From: Aureimonas fodinaquatilis | GTDB taxonomy: Bacteria; Pseudomonadota; Alphaproteobacteria; Rhizobiales; Rhizobiaceae | Assembly: GCF_008369445.1 (NCBI RefSeq) | Contig: NZ_VTWH01000006.1 | Coordinates: 124,001-188,000, forward strand | Direction of reading: 5' to 3' | DNA length: 64,000 bases | Shown: positions 50,477 to 58,581 of the stretch, one piece after another | Layout of the letters: each line of letters begins with the position of its first letter | How positions within the stretch are numbered: the first letter of the stretch is position 1 | Translations under genes and position numbers: made by a program | The notes under the pieces: model-generated | The model's input: only the letters and a program-made list of their open reading frames with translations | What the model was told of the DNA's origin: nothing | The model's database searches: none

Positions 50477-50986
50477 TCAAAATGGTTTGACCACAACCAG
50501 AATAACAATCAACACCATCAAAACTGTGGGCACTTCGTTCATTGTGCGCCAGAATTTTGGACCTCGACGGTTCTGGTCACGTTCAAAACGGCGCTGCGAT
50601 CCTGAAAGGAAGCCGTGGACGCCCGACAGAACCAGGACCAGCGCAATTTTCGCATGCAGCCAACCACCTTGAAAGCTGAAGATCCAGGCAAGCCACAGGC
50701 CAGCCGACCAGGTCACGATCATGGCAGGGTTGATGATGGCTTTCAGCAATCTGCGTTCCATAACCTTGAAGGTTTCAGATTGTTGCGTGCCGGGTGCCGT
50801 TTCGGAATGGTAGACAAACAGCCTTGGCAGATACAGCATGCCCGCCATCCATGAAATGACGGCAATGACATGCAGTGCCTTCACCCATAAAATGGCTTCC
50901 GGTGGCACAAAGGCGAACATGCCAATAATCAACGCAGCGCTTGCAACTGCCATAATAACCAGTTGCCGACTTTTGCTAATGGCCAT
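50477..50986 (-). CDS. hemJ: Protoporphyrinogen oxidase HemJ
   Basis: Membrane heme protein for the penultimate step of heme synthesis in many alphaproteobacteria. 169 residues from the ATG at 50986 (GGGG at good spacing); an ATG two codons earlier (50992) is the alternative. About four hydrophobic segments; the conserved WVKALHVIAVISWMAGMLYLPRLFVYH segment is split over the second helix and carries the essential histidine; the C-terminus contains GPKFWRTMNEVPTVLM. It follows hemE by 15 bases, so the two heme genes form an operon. Confidence 0.9.
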   Translation of the reverse strand: MAISKSRQLVIMAVASAALIIGMFAFVPPEAILWVKALHVIAVISWMAGMLYLPRLFVYHSETAPGTQQSETFKVMERRLLKAIINPAMIVTWSAGLWLAWIFSFQGGWLHAKIALVLVLSGVHGFLSGSQRRFERDQNRRGPKFWRTMNEVPTVLMVLIVILVVVKPF

Positions 50987-51000
50987 CAGCATTTCCCCTT

Positions 51001-52026
51001 TTATCGATTTCGAACCCGTTTAATCAAATTCTCAACATGATCAATCGGCGCATTGGGCGTGATACCATGGCCAAGATTAAAGATAAGTGGTCCCTGCCCC
51101 AATTCTTCCAGGATGCGGTCCACACCTTCTTCCAGAGCCCTGCCCCCGGCTATCAAGCGCATCGGGTCCAGATTGCCCTGCACAGGACTGGATTGCTGCA
51201 GGTTTTTCGCCGCTTCCATGGAGATTGACCAGTCAAGTCCCAGCGCAGTGACGCCAGTGCCTTTTCTGTAGTTTTCCAGGCGCGAACTCGCGCCTTTGGC
51301 AAAGCCGATAATTTTGGCGTCTGGTACGACAGTGCGCACCCGATCAATCAAACGGCGCGTTGGCTTGATGACGAAGCGTTCAAAGCTCTGTTCGTCCAGA
51401 ATGCCCGCCCAACTGTCGAATATCTGCACGCAATCGGCACCGGCCTGCAACTGCCAGACAAGGTAATCAGCCGACATATCCGCAAGAACATTCAGAAGCT
51501 GTTCCATGGCCTGCGGATTTTGATAACCGAACATCCTGGCTGGCCCCTGATCGGGTGTTCCATGGCCAGCGATCATGTAGGTTGCGACGGTCCATGGCGC
51601 GCCACAGAAACCGATCAAGGTTGTTTCGTCCGGCAATGTGCCCCGCAGCCGGCTGACGGTTTCGATCACAGGCGCAAGATGAGCTTTGGTGTTTGTCGGA
51701 TCCAGATGATCAACGCCATCTGCGTCCAGCGGATCAAGCAGCGGACCCTCGCCTGCTACAAAGCGTACATTACGGTTCAAAGCATCGGGGATAACCAGAA
51801 TATCTGAAAACAGAATGGCTGCATCGAAGCCAAATCGGCGGATGGGCTGTAACGTCACCTCGCTTGCAAGTTCCGGGTTGTAGCAAAGATCGAGAAAACT
51901 TCCTGCCTTTTCCCGGACAGCCCGGTATTCCGGCAGATAGCGTCCTGCCTGCCGCATCAGCCAGATTGGTGGCGTTGGCAGAGTTTCGCCTGAAAGTACG
52001 CGGAGCATTTTTCGATTTTGCATCAT
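51001..52026 (-). CDS. hemE: Uroporphyrinogen decarboxylase HemE
   Basis: Converts uroporphyrinogen III to coproporphyrinogen III. 341 residues from the ATG at 52026 (or 52023). The signature [16 protein letters not shown] is near residue 20, and [18 protein letters not shown] lies in the middle. The C-terminal [16 protein letters not shown] is also present. First gene of a hemE-hemJ operon. Its upstream region is the proposed replication origin, as in Caulobacter and rickettsiae where the origin lies beside hemE. Confidence 0.96.
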   Translation of the reverse strand: MMQNRKMLRVLSGETLPTPPIWLMRQAGRYLPEYRAVREKAGSFLDLCYNPELASEVTLQPIRRFGFDAAILFSDILVIPDALNRNVRFVAGEGPLLDPLDADGVDHLDPTNTKAHLAPVIETVSRLRGTLPDETTLIGFCGAPWTVATYMIAGHGTPDQGPARMFGYQNPQAMEQLLNVLADMSADYLVWQLQAGADCVQIFDSWAGILDEQSFERFVIKPTRRLIDRVRTVVPDAKIIGFAKGASSRLENYRKGTGVTALGLDWSISMEAAKNLQQSSPVQGNLDPMRLIAGGRALEEGVDRILEELGQGPLIFNLGHGITPNAPIDHVENLIKRVRNR

Positions 52027-52619
52027 CAATCCTGTTTTGGTCCTGCGGAAGTTCACAGGCCGTGGCGGTTATCCTCCTAGAAAAGAATCCTGATAGATCT
52101 GGATTCTAATTCTATGAGTCAGTGGATTGCATGAATCCCCAGAGGAAGGCCATTCGGCAGGCCATTTCTGACGCAATTGAAAGTGCCTGTCAGTCAATTT
52201 TCCAACAGACTGTGGAAAAGTTCCAATTTTGGAGAAAATATATCAGTGTTTTCAAATGGTTAAATCCAGAAGGCTGATTATTTTCCATTTGAATTGTCAT
52301 TGGACAGACTGTGAAATCCGACTTTGGTTTTCCACGATACACGATACGCGCAGTCCACAGGCTGGAATTGCACCAGACCTGTGGATGAAGCATGTTGTTA
52401 CCAACAGGCTTTTGCGACCGGACACGCTGACAGCATATTTGTTCAGTGATTCCCACAAGCGGTGCGAAATTACGGGGGCAAAGTTCGCAACGTCCTTGCC
52501 ACAAGGGGTAGAATCGAGTCCCTGCCCCTTCACACCGCTGCTGAATGGAATATTCTCGCGTTTGAGAAAGCCGAAAAGTCGATCCAATCATATAAACACG
52601 ACAAAAACGGAGACGTCAG
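52027..52619. other. Probable chromosomal replication origin (oriC), hemE-maf gap
   Basis: A 593-base gap without a credible gene between divergent hemE and maf; the short frames across it have no recognisable product. It contains DnaA-box-like sites: TGTGGAAAA at 52211-52219 (fits TGTGNAWAA), TGTGGATGA at 52380-52388 and TTTTCCACG at 52328-52336 (one mismatch each), plus weaker ones at 52310, 52449 and 52069. An A/T-rich stretch lies at 52220-52290. There are seven GANTC sites at 52085-52520. Location next to hemE, with parAB and parS nearby, matches alphaproteobacterial origins. Replication activity is inferred, not shown. Confidence 0.75.
52085..52137. promoter_or_regulatory. Cluster of four GANTC (CcrM methylation) sites upstream of hemE
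   Basis: GANTC occurs at 52085, 52102, 52116 and 52133 within 53 bases; three more follow at 52448, 52511 and 52516. These are the recognition sites of the cell-cycle methylase CcrM. Chance would give about one per 256 bases in even-composition DNA. Methylation state here could time hemE transcription or origin firing. Confidence 0.55.
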
Positions 52620-53237
52620 GTGGGGGCATCAGATCAGGCCAACCAGACTATTGTTCTGGCTTCAGGCAGTGAGCATCGCAGAAAACTTCTTGAGAATGCC
52701 GGCGTGGCAGTGTCTGTCACCCGCTCGCAGATTGATGAGCGCGCAGTTGAAGTTCCGATGCTGAAGGGCGGCGTTGGCCCGGAAGATATCGCGCTGGTTC
52801 TGGCGCAGGCCAAGGCTGAGAATGTGTCCGAACGCTCGCCAGGGGCTTATGTCATCGGGGCCGACCAGACATTGGAGCTTGATGGCGAACTTCTGCACAA
52901 GCCAGATACGATGGAAGCTGCAAGGCGAACATTGTTGAAGCTGTCCGGCCAGACCCATCGTTTGCACAGTGCCTATTGTATTGTCAGAAATTCTGAAGTT
53001 TTAAAGAGCCGGGTCGAAAGTGCAGAAATAGAATTTCGCGATCTGACTCCAGAAGAAATTGGACAATATCTTGGTAAAACAGGTGAAATTGCATTGTCCA
53101 GTGTCGGCTGTTACCAGATAGAAGGCAGGGGTCTGCAGCTTATAAAAGGCATAAGAGGGAACTTCTTTACAATTGTCGGGCTGCCAATGCTGCCTTTGCT
53201 GAACGATTTGCGTGAGCTTGGATTGCTGAATGACTGA
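52620..53237 (+). CDS. maf: Maf-like nucleotide pyrophosphatase
   Basis: House-cleaning NTP pyrophosphatase of the Maf family (205 residues). It starts with GTG at 52620; no ATG is near, and GGAG lies 8-11 bases upstream. Motifs: VLASGSEHRRKLLENAG at the N-terminus, the DERAVEVP loop, VIGADQTLELDGELLHKP, and SSVGCYQIEGRG. The stop overlaps aroE by 8 bases. Head of the maf-aroE-coaE-dnaQ operon on the right side of the origin. Confidence 0.93.
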   Translation: MGASDQANQTIVLASGSEHRRKLLENAGVAVSVTRSQIDERAVEVPMLKGGVGPEDIALVLAQAKAENVSERSPGAYVIGADQTLELDGELLHKPDTMEAARRTLLKLSGQTHRLHSAYCIVRNSEVLKSRVESAEIEFRDLTPEEIGQYLGKTGEIALSSVGCYQIEGRGLQLIKGIRGNFFTIVGLPMLPLLNDLRELGLLND

Positions 53238-54084
53238 TATGACTCAAACCGGACCGCGGGCATTTGTTACCGGCTGGCCGATCTGGCACTCGCGATCACC
53301 GATGATCCATCAACACTGGCTTCAGCAATTCCAAATTGTTGGCTCATACGAGCGAGTGGGGGTTCCGCCCGAGGAAATTGGCGAGTTTCTGACATCATTC
53401 AGAGATCAGGGCTTTGCAGGCGGCAATGTCACCATACCGCACAAGGAAGTCGCCTTCGCTGCGGTCGACAGGCATGATGCCGCCGCTACAGCTATCGGCG
53501 CAGTCAATACACTCTGGTACGAAGGCGATGTCCTTGTTGGCGGCAATACTGATGCCTACGGTTTCGCAACCAATCTGGACGAGCGTTTGAAAGGCTGGCG
53601 TGAGGCGGAAGAGGCCTTGGTGCTGGGTGCCGGCGGCGCTGCCAGAGCGGTAGTTCACGCAGTATTGGAAGCAGGCATTTCAAGGGTGCGAATTGTCAAT
53701 CGCAATGCCGGGCGGGCCCGGTCTGTGGCGGATGAATTTGGCAGCAACGTGCATGGGCATGGCTTGGAAGACGAGACAGACCTGATCGGCCGCGCGGACT
53801 TGCTGATCAACACCCGCCCGGCATTCCTGCGGGATGATGGCGAGGCAGAGGAGGCTTTTGACCTGACCGGTCTGCCTGATGGAGCGTTGGTAACCGACAT
53901 TGTCTACACACCGCTTGAAACGCCGATTTTAAAAGCTGCTCGGGAAGCTGGCCACAAAACTGCTGACGGGCTGGGAATGCTCCTGCATCAGGCGGTACCC
54001 GGTTTTGAAAAATGGTTTGGCGTGAGCCCTGTGGTGGATGCCACGCTGCGCAGCAGGCTTCTGGCTGACATTGAGCGAGTGTAA
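53230..54084 (+). CDS. aroE: Shikimate dehydrogenase
   Basis: NADPH-dependent reduction of 3-dehydroshikimate in aromatic amino-acid synthesis. 284 residues. Substrate-binding WPIWHSRSPMIHQHWL, catalytic Lys in NVTIPHKE, Asp in GGNTDAYG, and the NADP loop VLGAGGAARAV are all intact. It overlaps maf by 8 bases and is followed closely by coaE. Confidence 0.95.
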   Translation: MTDMTQTGPRAFVTGWPIWHSRSPMIHQHWLQQFQIVGSYERVGVPPEEIGEFLTSFRDQGFAGGNVTIPHKEVAFAAVDRHDAAATAIGAVNTLWYEGDVLVGGNTDAYGFATNLDERLKGWREAEEALVLGAGGAARAVVHAVLEAGISRVRIVNRNAGRARSVADEFGSNVHGHGLEDETDLIGRADLLINTRPAFLRDDGEAEEAFDLTGLPDGALVTDIVYTPLETPILKAAREAGHKTADGLGMLLHQAVPGFEKWFGVSPVVDATLRSRLLADIERV

Positions 54085-54116
54085 TCGGTTTGGGCCAAGC
54101 TGCTGAGCATAAGCCG

Positions 54117-54695
54117 ATGGTGATCCTGGGTTTAACCGGATCCATCGGAATGGGAAAATCCACCACGGCGGACATGTTTGCCGAATTGGGTGTGCCGATC
54201 CATTCGGCGGATGCCGCCGTGCACGCCATCTATTCCGGGCCGGACGCAAAGCTGATCGAAAAGCAGTTTCCGGGAACAGTGATTGATGGTGTCGTGGACC
54301 GCGGAAAGCTGGCAGCGCAGGTTTTGGACAGGCCGGAAGCGTTGAGTATCCTCGAAAAGCTTGTTCATCCTCTGGTTCGCCAGGCCGAGACCGAGTTTTT
54401 GAAACAGGCGCGTGAGGCGGGCAGGACGCTGGTGGTTCTGGACATACCCTTGTTGTTTGAGACGGGCAGGGAAGCGGCGGTGGATGCGGTGCTTGTTGTA
54501 ACCGCGCCAGCCGATGTGCAGCGGCAGCGTGTGTTCGCCCGGCCGGGAATGACTTTGGAAAAACTTCGGAACATTCTGGCGCGGCAAATGCCGGATGAGG
54601 AAAAACGGCAGAAGGCGGATTTTATCATCGATACGTCGCTGGGGTTGGATCATGCACGTAAAGAGGTTGCCAGCATTGTGAACGAGCTCGGTTAA
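54117..54695 (+). CDS. coaE: Dephospho-CoA kinase
   Basis: Last step of coenzyme A synthesis. 192 residues from the ATG at 54117, which gives the standard start MVILGLTGSIGMGKST (P-loop at once). A TTG at 54090 would add 9 residues and sits only 5 bases after aroE, so it cannot be excluded. The DIPLLFETG segment and the lid-type RQRVFARPGMT are present. Same operon as aroE and dnaQ. Confidence 0.95.
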   Translation: MVILGLTGSIGMGKSTTADMFAELGVPIHSADAAVHAIYSGPDAKLIEKQFPGTVIDGVVDRGKLAAQVLDRPEALSILEKLVHPLVRQAETEFLKQAREAGRTLVVLDIPLLFETGREAAVDAVLVVTAPADVQRQRVFARPGMTLEKLRNILARQMPDEEKRQKADFIIDTSLGLDHARKEVASIVNELG

Positions 54696-54761
54696 CTGGG
54701 CCAAAGCAGTTGCTTCCATCAGTCCGGCCATGCACAAAGGGCGCGACACTGGGGATGTGGC

Positions 54762-55475
54762 ATGCGTGAAATTGTATTTGATACGGAAACAACAGGGCTG
54801 GATTTCGCTGCGGATCGGGTTATCGAAATCGGTGGCATTGAACTGTTGAACCACATTCCCTCCGGGCGGGAGTTTCACTGCTTCATTCGCCCGGCCTCAC
54901 GCAAAGTCGACCCGGGCGCCTATGACATTCACGGGATTTCAGACGACTTTCTGAAAGACAAGCCGCTTTTTGCCGATGTTGTCGAACAGTTTCTGGAGTT
55001 TTTCGACGGCGCAATGCTGATCGCGCACAATGCTGCGTTTGACATACGCTTTCTCAACGCGGAGCTGGACAGGCTGGGTCGCCCCCCGATCGAGCAAAGC
55101 CGCGTTATCGATACGCTGCCAATGGCGCGGCGAAAATTTCCAATGGCTCCAGCCACTCTGGACGCGCTGTGCTCGCGATTTCAGATTGATACGTCAAAGC
55201 GTGACAAACACGGCGCGCTGGTCGACTCCGAGCTTCTGGCGCAGGTTTACATTGAGCTGATTGGCGGGCGGCAGGCAGCATTGCTGCTTGGAACCGATGA
55301 TCAGAAATCACGCTCGTTCAACGATGCAGACGATTTGATTGTGGAGATAAGGCCTCGACCAGTGCCTTTGCCATCGCGCCTGGATGCAGCAGATATGGCG
55401 CGCCATGTGGCCTTTGTTCAATCACTTGGCAGTGAGACCTTGTGGCAGAAATATCTTCCGGTCGAAGGCGAATAG
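54762..55475 (+). CDS. dnaQ: DNA polymerase III subunit epsilon (proofreading exonuclease)
   Basis: 3'-5' exonuclease of the replicative polymerase. 237 residues. Exo I FDTETTGL at 6-13, Exo II around HNAAFDIRFLN, and Exo III with KRDKHGALVDSELL, giving the DEDDh set. The C-terminal tail should bind the alpha subunit. Last gene of the maf operon, separated from convergent secB by a hairpin. Confidence 0.96.
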   Translation: MREIVFDTETTGLDFAADRVIEIGGIELLNHIPSGREFHCFIRPASRKVDPGAYDIHGISDDFLKDKPLFADVVEQFLEFFDGAMLIAHNAAFDIRFLNAELDRLGRPPIEQSRVIDTLPMARRKFPMAPATLDALCSRFQIDTSKRDKHGALVDSELLAQVYIELIGGRQAALLLGTDDQKSRSFNDADDLIVEIRPRPVPLPSRLDAADMARHVAFVQSLGSETLWQKYLPVEGE

Positions 55476-55499
55476 CAATTGCGACAAAGCAAATGACCA

Positions 55500-55538
55500 G
55501 GGCCCCTCAAGTGATCGAATGATCACAGGAAAGGGCCC
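55500..55538. terminator. Bidirectional terminator between dnaQ and secB
   Basis: GGGCCC (55500-55505) pairs with GGGCCC (55533-55538), enclosing an inner stem GTGATC (55511-55516)/GATCAC (55521-55526) with a GAAT loop. It lies in the 94-base gap between convergent genes. Confidence 0.6.
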
Positions 55539-55569
55539 GGGTCGGACGATTTTGCTTACCGTCGGGTCA

Positions 55570-56064
55570 TCAGGAAGCCTGGACCTGCTGACGAGCGCGC
55601 TCTTCGGCCATTCGTTGCTGGAAAAGCGCAGCGAAGTCGATCGGGTCGACCATCAGCGGTGGGAATCCGCCATTGCGTGTCAGGTCAGAGATGATCTGAC
55701 GTGCAAACGGGAACAGCAGGCGCGGACACTCGATGAACAGAACCGGCAGAATGTGCTCCTGAGGGAAATTCTGCAGGCGGAAAATGCCACCATACTGCAA
55801 TTCGATCAGAAACAGTGACTCGGCGCCTTCGCCAGCGCGGGCGTTGAGCGTCAGCTTGACGTCATATTCACCTTCGGCACCATTGACGGGCAGGGCACTG
55901 ACGTTGACGCCAATGTTAATGGCTGGCGGGTTGGATTGTCCGCGCAGAGCTTCAGGAGCGTTAGGGCTCTCGAACGACAGATCCTTGATATACTGGGTCA
56001 GAACGTTCAGGCTTGGAGCGCTGGCCGGATTTGCCGCACCGTTCGCTGCTTCAGTGTCAGACAT
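55570..56064 (-). CDS. secB: Protein-export chaperone SecB
   Basis: Tetrameric cytosolic chaperone that keeps exported proteins unfolded and hands them to SecA. 164 residues with the Ala/Pro-rich N-terminus of the alphaproteobacterial form. The [19 protein letters not shown] segment and the C-terminal [18 protein letters not shown] match the family. A good AGGAAA precedes the ATG. It lies beside fxsA in the standard rhizobial order. Confidence 0.96.
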   Translation of the reverse strand: MSDTEAANGAANPASAPSLNVLTQYIKDLSFESPNAPEALRGQSNPPAINIGVNVSALPVNGAEGEYDVKLTLNARAGEGAESLFLIELQYGGIFRLQNFPQEHILPVLFIECPRLLFPFARQIISDLTRNGGFPPLMVDPIDFAALFQQRMAEERARQQVQAS

Positions 56065-56166
56065 GGATTTTTCCTGATAATGTTCAACTTGTTGTCAGGT
56101 TGCGCTATCATGCATCGACAAGAGTGACAAGCAAACTGCGCAGCCCTGCAGCCTTTGCAGGCAAAT

Positions 56167-56673
56167 TCATCGCAATCTGTCTGGCCCGTCACCGGCATCA
56201 TCGCGTGACCAGGGGCTGTTGTCATCTCTTCTGGAAAACTCGTCATCCTGCAGGTCGATAACGCCGCTGTCCGTTGAGGCTGGATTGCGCGTTCCCTCCC
56301 TCGTCATGGTCGTCTCCACCACCATGTGCCTTCTTGCTCGTGTCCACAAAAAGTCGCGAACCGGTGAGAGAAACAGCAGAAGGCCGAAAAAATCGGTCAC
56401 AAATCCGGGAATGATCAACAGCAACGCAGCGATGAAAATCATCGCCGCATGGACAATTTCCCGGTCAGGAGCAACGCCGGCGCGCATCTGGGCCTGCGCA
56501 GATTGTAAAGTGGAATATCCCTGCCGTCGCAGAAGTACGATTCCCAGAATGAAAGAGAGCACCACCAGCGCAAGAGTCCAGCCAATGCCGATTGCTTCGC
56601 CGACGGCAATGAAGACGCCGATTTCAACAAGGGGAAGGGCAACAATGCCCAGTAAAATGAATTTGGCGGGCAT
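56167..56673 (-). CDS. fxsA: FxsA family membrane protein
   Basis: 168-residue inner-membrane protein of the FxsA family, named after an E. coli gene that affects phage T7 exclusion; its normal role is not clear. Seen here: four hydrophobic segments with the LPLVEIGVFIAVGEAIGIGWT start and the LLLIPGFVTDFFGLLLFL pair, then a polar tail rich in Asp/Arg. Same strand as secB, 102 bases upstream of it; divergent from the Tim44-like gene. Confidence 0.88.
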   Translation of the reverse strand: MPAKFILLGIVALPLVEIGVFIAVGEAIGIGWTLALVVLSFILGIVLLRRQGYSTLQSAQAQMRAGVAPDREIVHAAMIFIAALLLIIPGFVTDFFGLLLFLSPVRDFLWTRARRHMVVETTMTREGTRNPASTDSGVIDLQDDEFSRRDDNSPWSRDDAGDGPDRLR

Positions 56674-56856
56674 AAAGGTGTTTTGCTTTCCGATTCAAGG
56701 CCATGGCCGGTGGTTTTCGATAGGGTTAGACTTGCCGTCGCCCTCAACCAATGCAAATAGGTGACATTGGCTCTGATTTGAATGCTGGCGCGCAAATGTC
56801 TATATGCCAATAGTGGCATTGTCACCGCGGGTGACTACTAGAAGGATCTGTATGGA

Positions 56857-57552
56857 ATGGGCTTCGGGACGATCTTTTTTATCGTAGTGACGGTGATTGT
56901 CCTATACCAGCTGAGGGCTGTGCTGGGCCGGCGCACCGGCAACGAGCGCCCGCCATATGATCCTTATTCAAGAACTGAGGAACCCGCAGGCACACAGTCT
57001 GGCAATGTTGTAACCCTGCCTACCCGACGACTGCCGGACGAAACCTCTGTCCAGACGCCCTATGAAAGCATAGACAAGCTGACCACGCCGGGAAGCGATG
57101 TCAACAATGGCCTGCGTGCCATTGGCGATGCGGATGAATCCTTCGATGCGGCACAATTTCTGGATGGTGCAAAAATCGCTTATGAAATGATTGTGACCGC
57201 TTTTGCTGATGGCGATCGCAAATTGTTGAAGAACCTGCTTTCGAGCGAAGTTTACCGCGGTTTTGAAAATGCGATCTCCGAGCGCGAGAAGCGTGGCGAG
57301 CGCATGCAATCTTCATTCGTTGGCATCAACGAAGCGAAAATTGTTTCCGCGGATCTGAAAGAGCATGAGGCCCTGGTCACGGTTCGCATCGTTTGCCAGC
57401 TGATTTCGGCAGTTGTTCGCCAAAGCGGTGAAATCGTCGACGGCGACCCGGAGACAGTTGTGGAAGTGCGCGACATCTGGACATTTGCTCATGACACGCG
57501 CTCGCGCGATCCTAACTGGAAGCTGGTTGAAACAGAATCAGAGGATGAATAG
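56857..57552 (+). CDS. Tim44/TimA-like membrane-anchored protein
   Basis: 231 residues: one N-terminal membrane segment (TIFFIVVTVIVLYQLRAVLG), an Arg/Pro-rich linker, then a Tim44-like C-terminal domain (about 95-225: FDAAQFLDGAKIAYEMIVTAF onward). Related to the mitochondrial import component Tim44; the bacterial TimA-type protein is thought to act in the inner membrane, but its function is not settled. Conserved neighbour of secB-fxsA in Rhizobiales. The gap to smr is only 31 bases; see the finding on missing mltA. Confidence 0.88.
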   Translation: MGFGTIFFIVVTVIVLYQLRAVLGRRTGNERPPYDPYSRTEEPAGTQSGNVVTLPTRRLPDETSVQTPYESIDKLTTPGSDVNNGLRAIGDADESFDAAQFLDGAKIAYEMIVTAFADGDRKLLKNLLSSEVYRGFENAISEREKRGERMQSSFVGINEAKIVSADLKEHEALVTVRIVCQLISAVVRQSGEIVDGDPETVVEVRDIWTFAHDTRSRDPNWKLVETESEDE

Positions 57553-57583
57553 GGCAGGGCACTCTGCCCCCGCGAGTTGAGTC

Positions 57584-58120
57584 ATGAAACGACGGCGTCT
57601 GCTGAGCGGCGAGGAAAAGCAGCTCTGGGTCAGCGTTGCACGCACAGCAACGCCATTACGTGGTAAAACCCTGCCAGAGCTGGCAGCGGAAGTCGCGACA
57701 GACTTTGCTGAGGCAGTCTCGCAGCCGGTCAGCGCAAAGGTGAGTCCCGCTGTTCCAGATCCGTCGCCGGTTAAAAAGCCAGGCAAATTGCCTTTGAATC
57801 TGATTGATCGCCCGGTTCGGCGGAAACTGGGCAAGGGGCGCATCTCGATCGACGACCGCATTGATCTGCACGGCAAGACCGAAGCAGTTGCGCATTACGC
57901 TCTGTTGAATTTTTTAACGGCAGCTCACGCAGCGGGCACTCGCCATGTTCTGGTGATCACCGGCCGTGGATCATCGCTTGGCTCGCAGGGCGCCCTCCGC
58001 CGAGCCTTACCGCATTGGCTGGCTACGGATATGTTCAGGCGGCTGGTTTCCGGTTATGAAACGGCGGCGCGTGGTCACGGTGGCGACGGCGCATTTTATC
58101 TGCGATTGCGACGTTCATGA
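57584..58120 (+). CDS. Smr/MutS2-domain endonuclease-like protein
   Basis: 178 residues: a variable N-terminal half and a C-terminal Smr domain with IDLHGKTEAVAHYALLNFL, the family LDLHG-type motif, and VLVITGRGS (the GxGxxS/T loop). Smr domains have nicking nuclease activity or bind branched DNA/RNA. It overlaps the next gene by 4 bases (ATGA). Confidence 0.88.
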   Translation: MKRRRLLSGEEKQLWVSVARTATPLRGKTLPELAAEVATDFAEAVSQPVSAKVSPAVPDPSPVKKPGKLPLNLIDRPVRRKLGKGRISIDDRIDLHGKTEAVAHYALLNFLTAAHAAGTRHVLVITGRGSSLGSQGALRRALPHWLATDMFRRLVSGYETAARGHGGDGAFYLRLRRS

Positions 58121-58512
58121 CTCCTTTTGGCCAGAAAGTACGGGCTCTTCGTAAGAAGAAGGGTGTAACTCAATCGGAGATGGCCAAGGCTTTGAACATT
58201 TCCGGGCCATATCTTTCAGCATTGGAACACGGCAGGCGCGGCCGTCCCAGTTGGGAATTGCTGCAGCGAATTATCGGCTATCTGGGAATTATATGGGACG
58301 ACGCTGAAGAGCTGGAGCGACTGGCTGCTCTGTCTCATCCCAGGGTAACCGTGGAAACTGGCGGATTGTCACCAGAAGCCACTGCTCTGGCAAATCGCCT
58401 TGCTGAAACGATTACCAAGCTTTCCGCTGCCGATGTCAAAGTGCTGCTTGCGGCGCTGGAAGATGCAGCGGCAAGGGCAGAAGCCGAAATTCGGGCCCGT
58501 CGTCGCCGGTAG
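58117..58512 (+). CDS. XRE-family transcriptional regulator
   Basis: 131 residues. N-terminal helix-turn-helix of the Cro/C1 type (FGQKVRALRKKKGVTQSEMA then LNISGPYLSALEHGRRGRPS), followed by an acidic middle and a basic Ala/Arg-rich C-terminal helix. Coupled to smr by a 4-base overlap, an association kept in rhizobial genomes. Target unknown. Confidence 0.85.
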   Translation: MTPFGQKVRALRKKKGVTQSEMAKALNISGPYLSALEHGRRGRPSWELLQRIIGYLGIIWDDAEELERLAALSHPRVTVETGGLSPEATALANRLAETITKLSAADVKVLLAALEDAAARAEAEIRARRRR

Positions 58513-58581
58513 GAAATTTCCGGTAGAAGCGTGATTGCTTCCGCTACAGGACAATGCAGCCAGTGACGCGCCTGAATCAGA

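Noticed and set aside
52190-52672. Open frames on both strands across the hemE-maf gap
   Set aside because: Low-complexity products with no family motif, overlapping the maf start and the DnaA-box region. Better explained as non-coding origin DNA.
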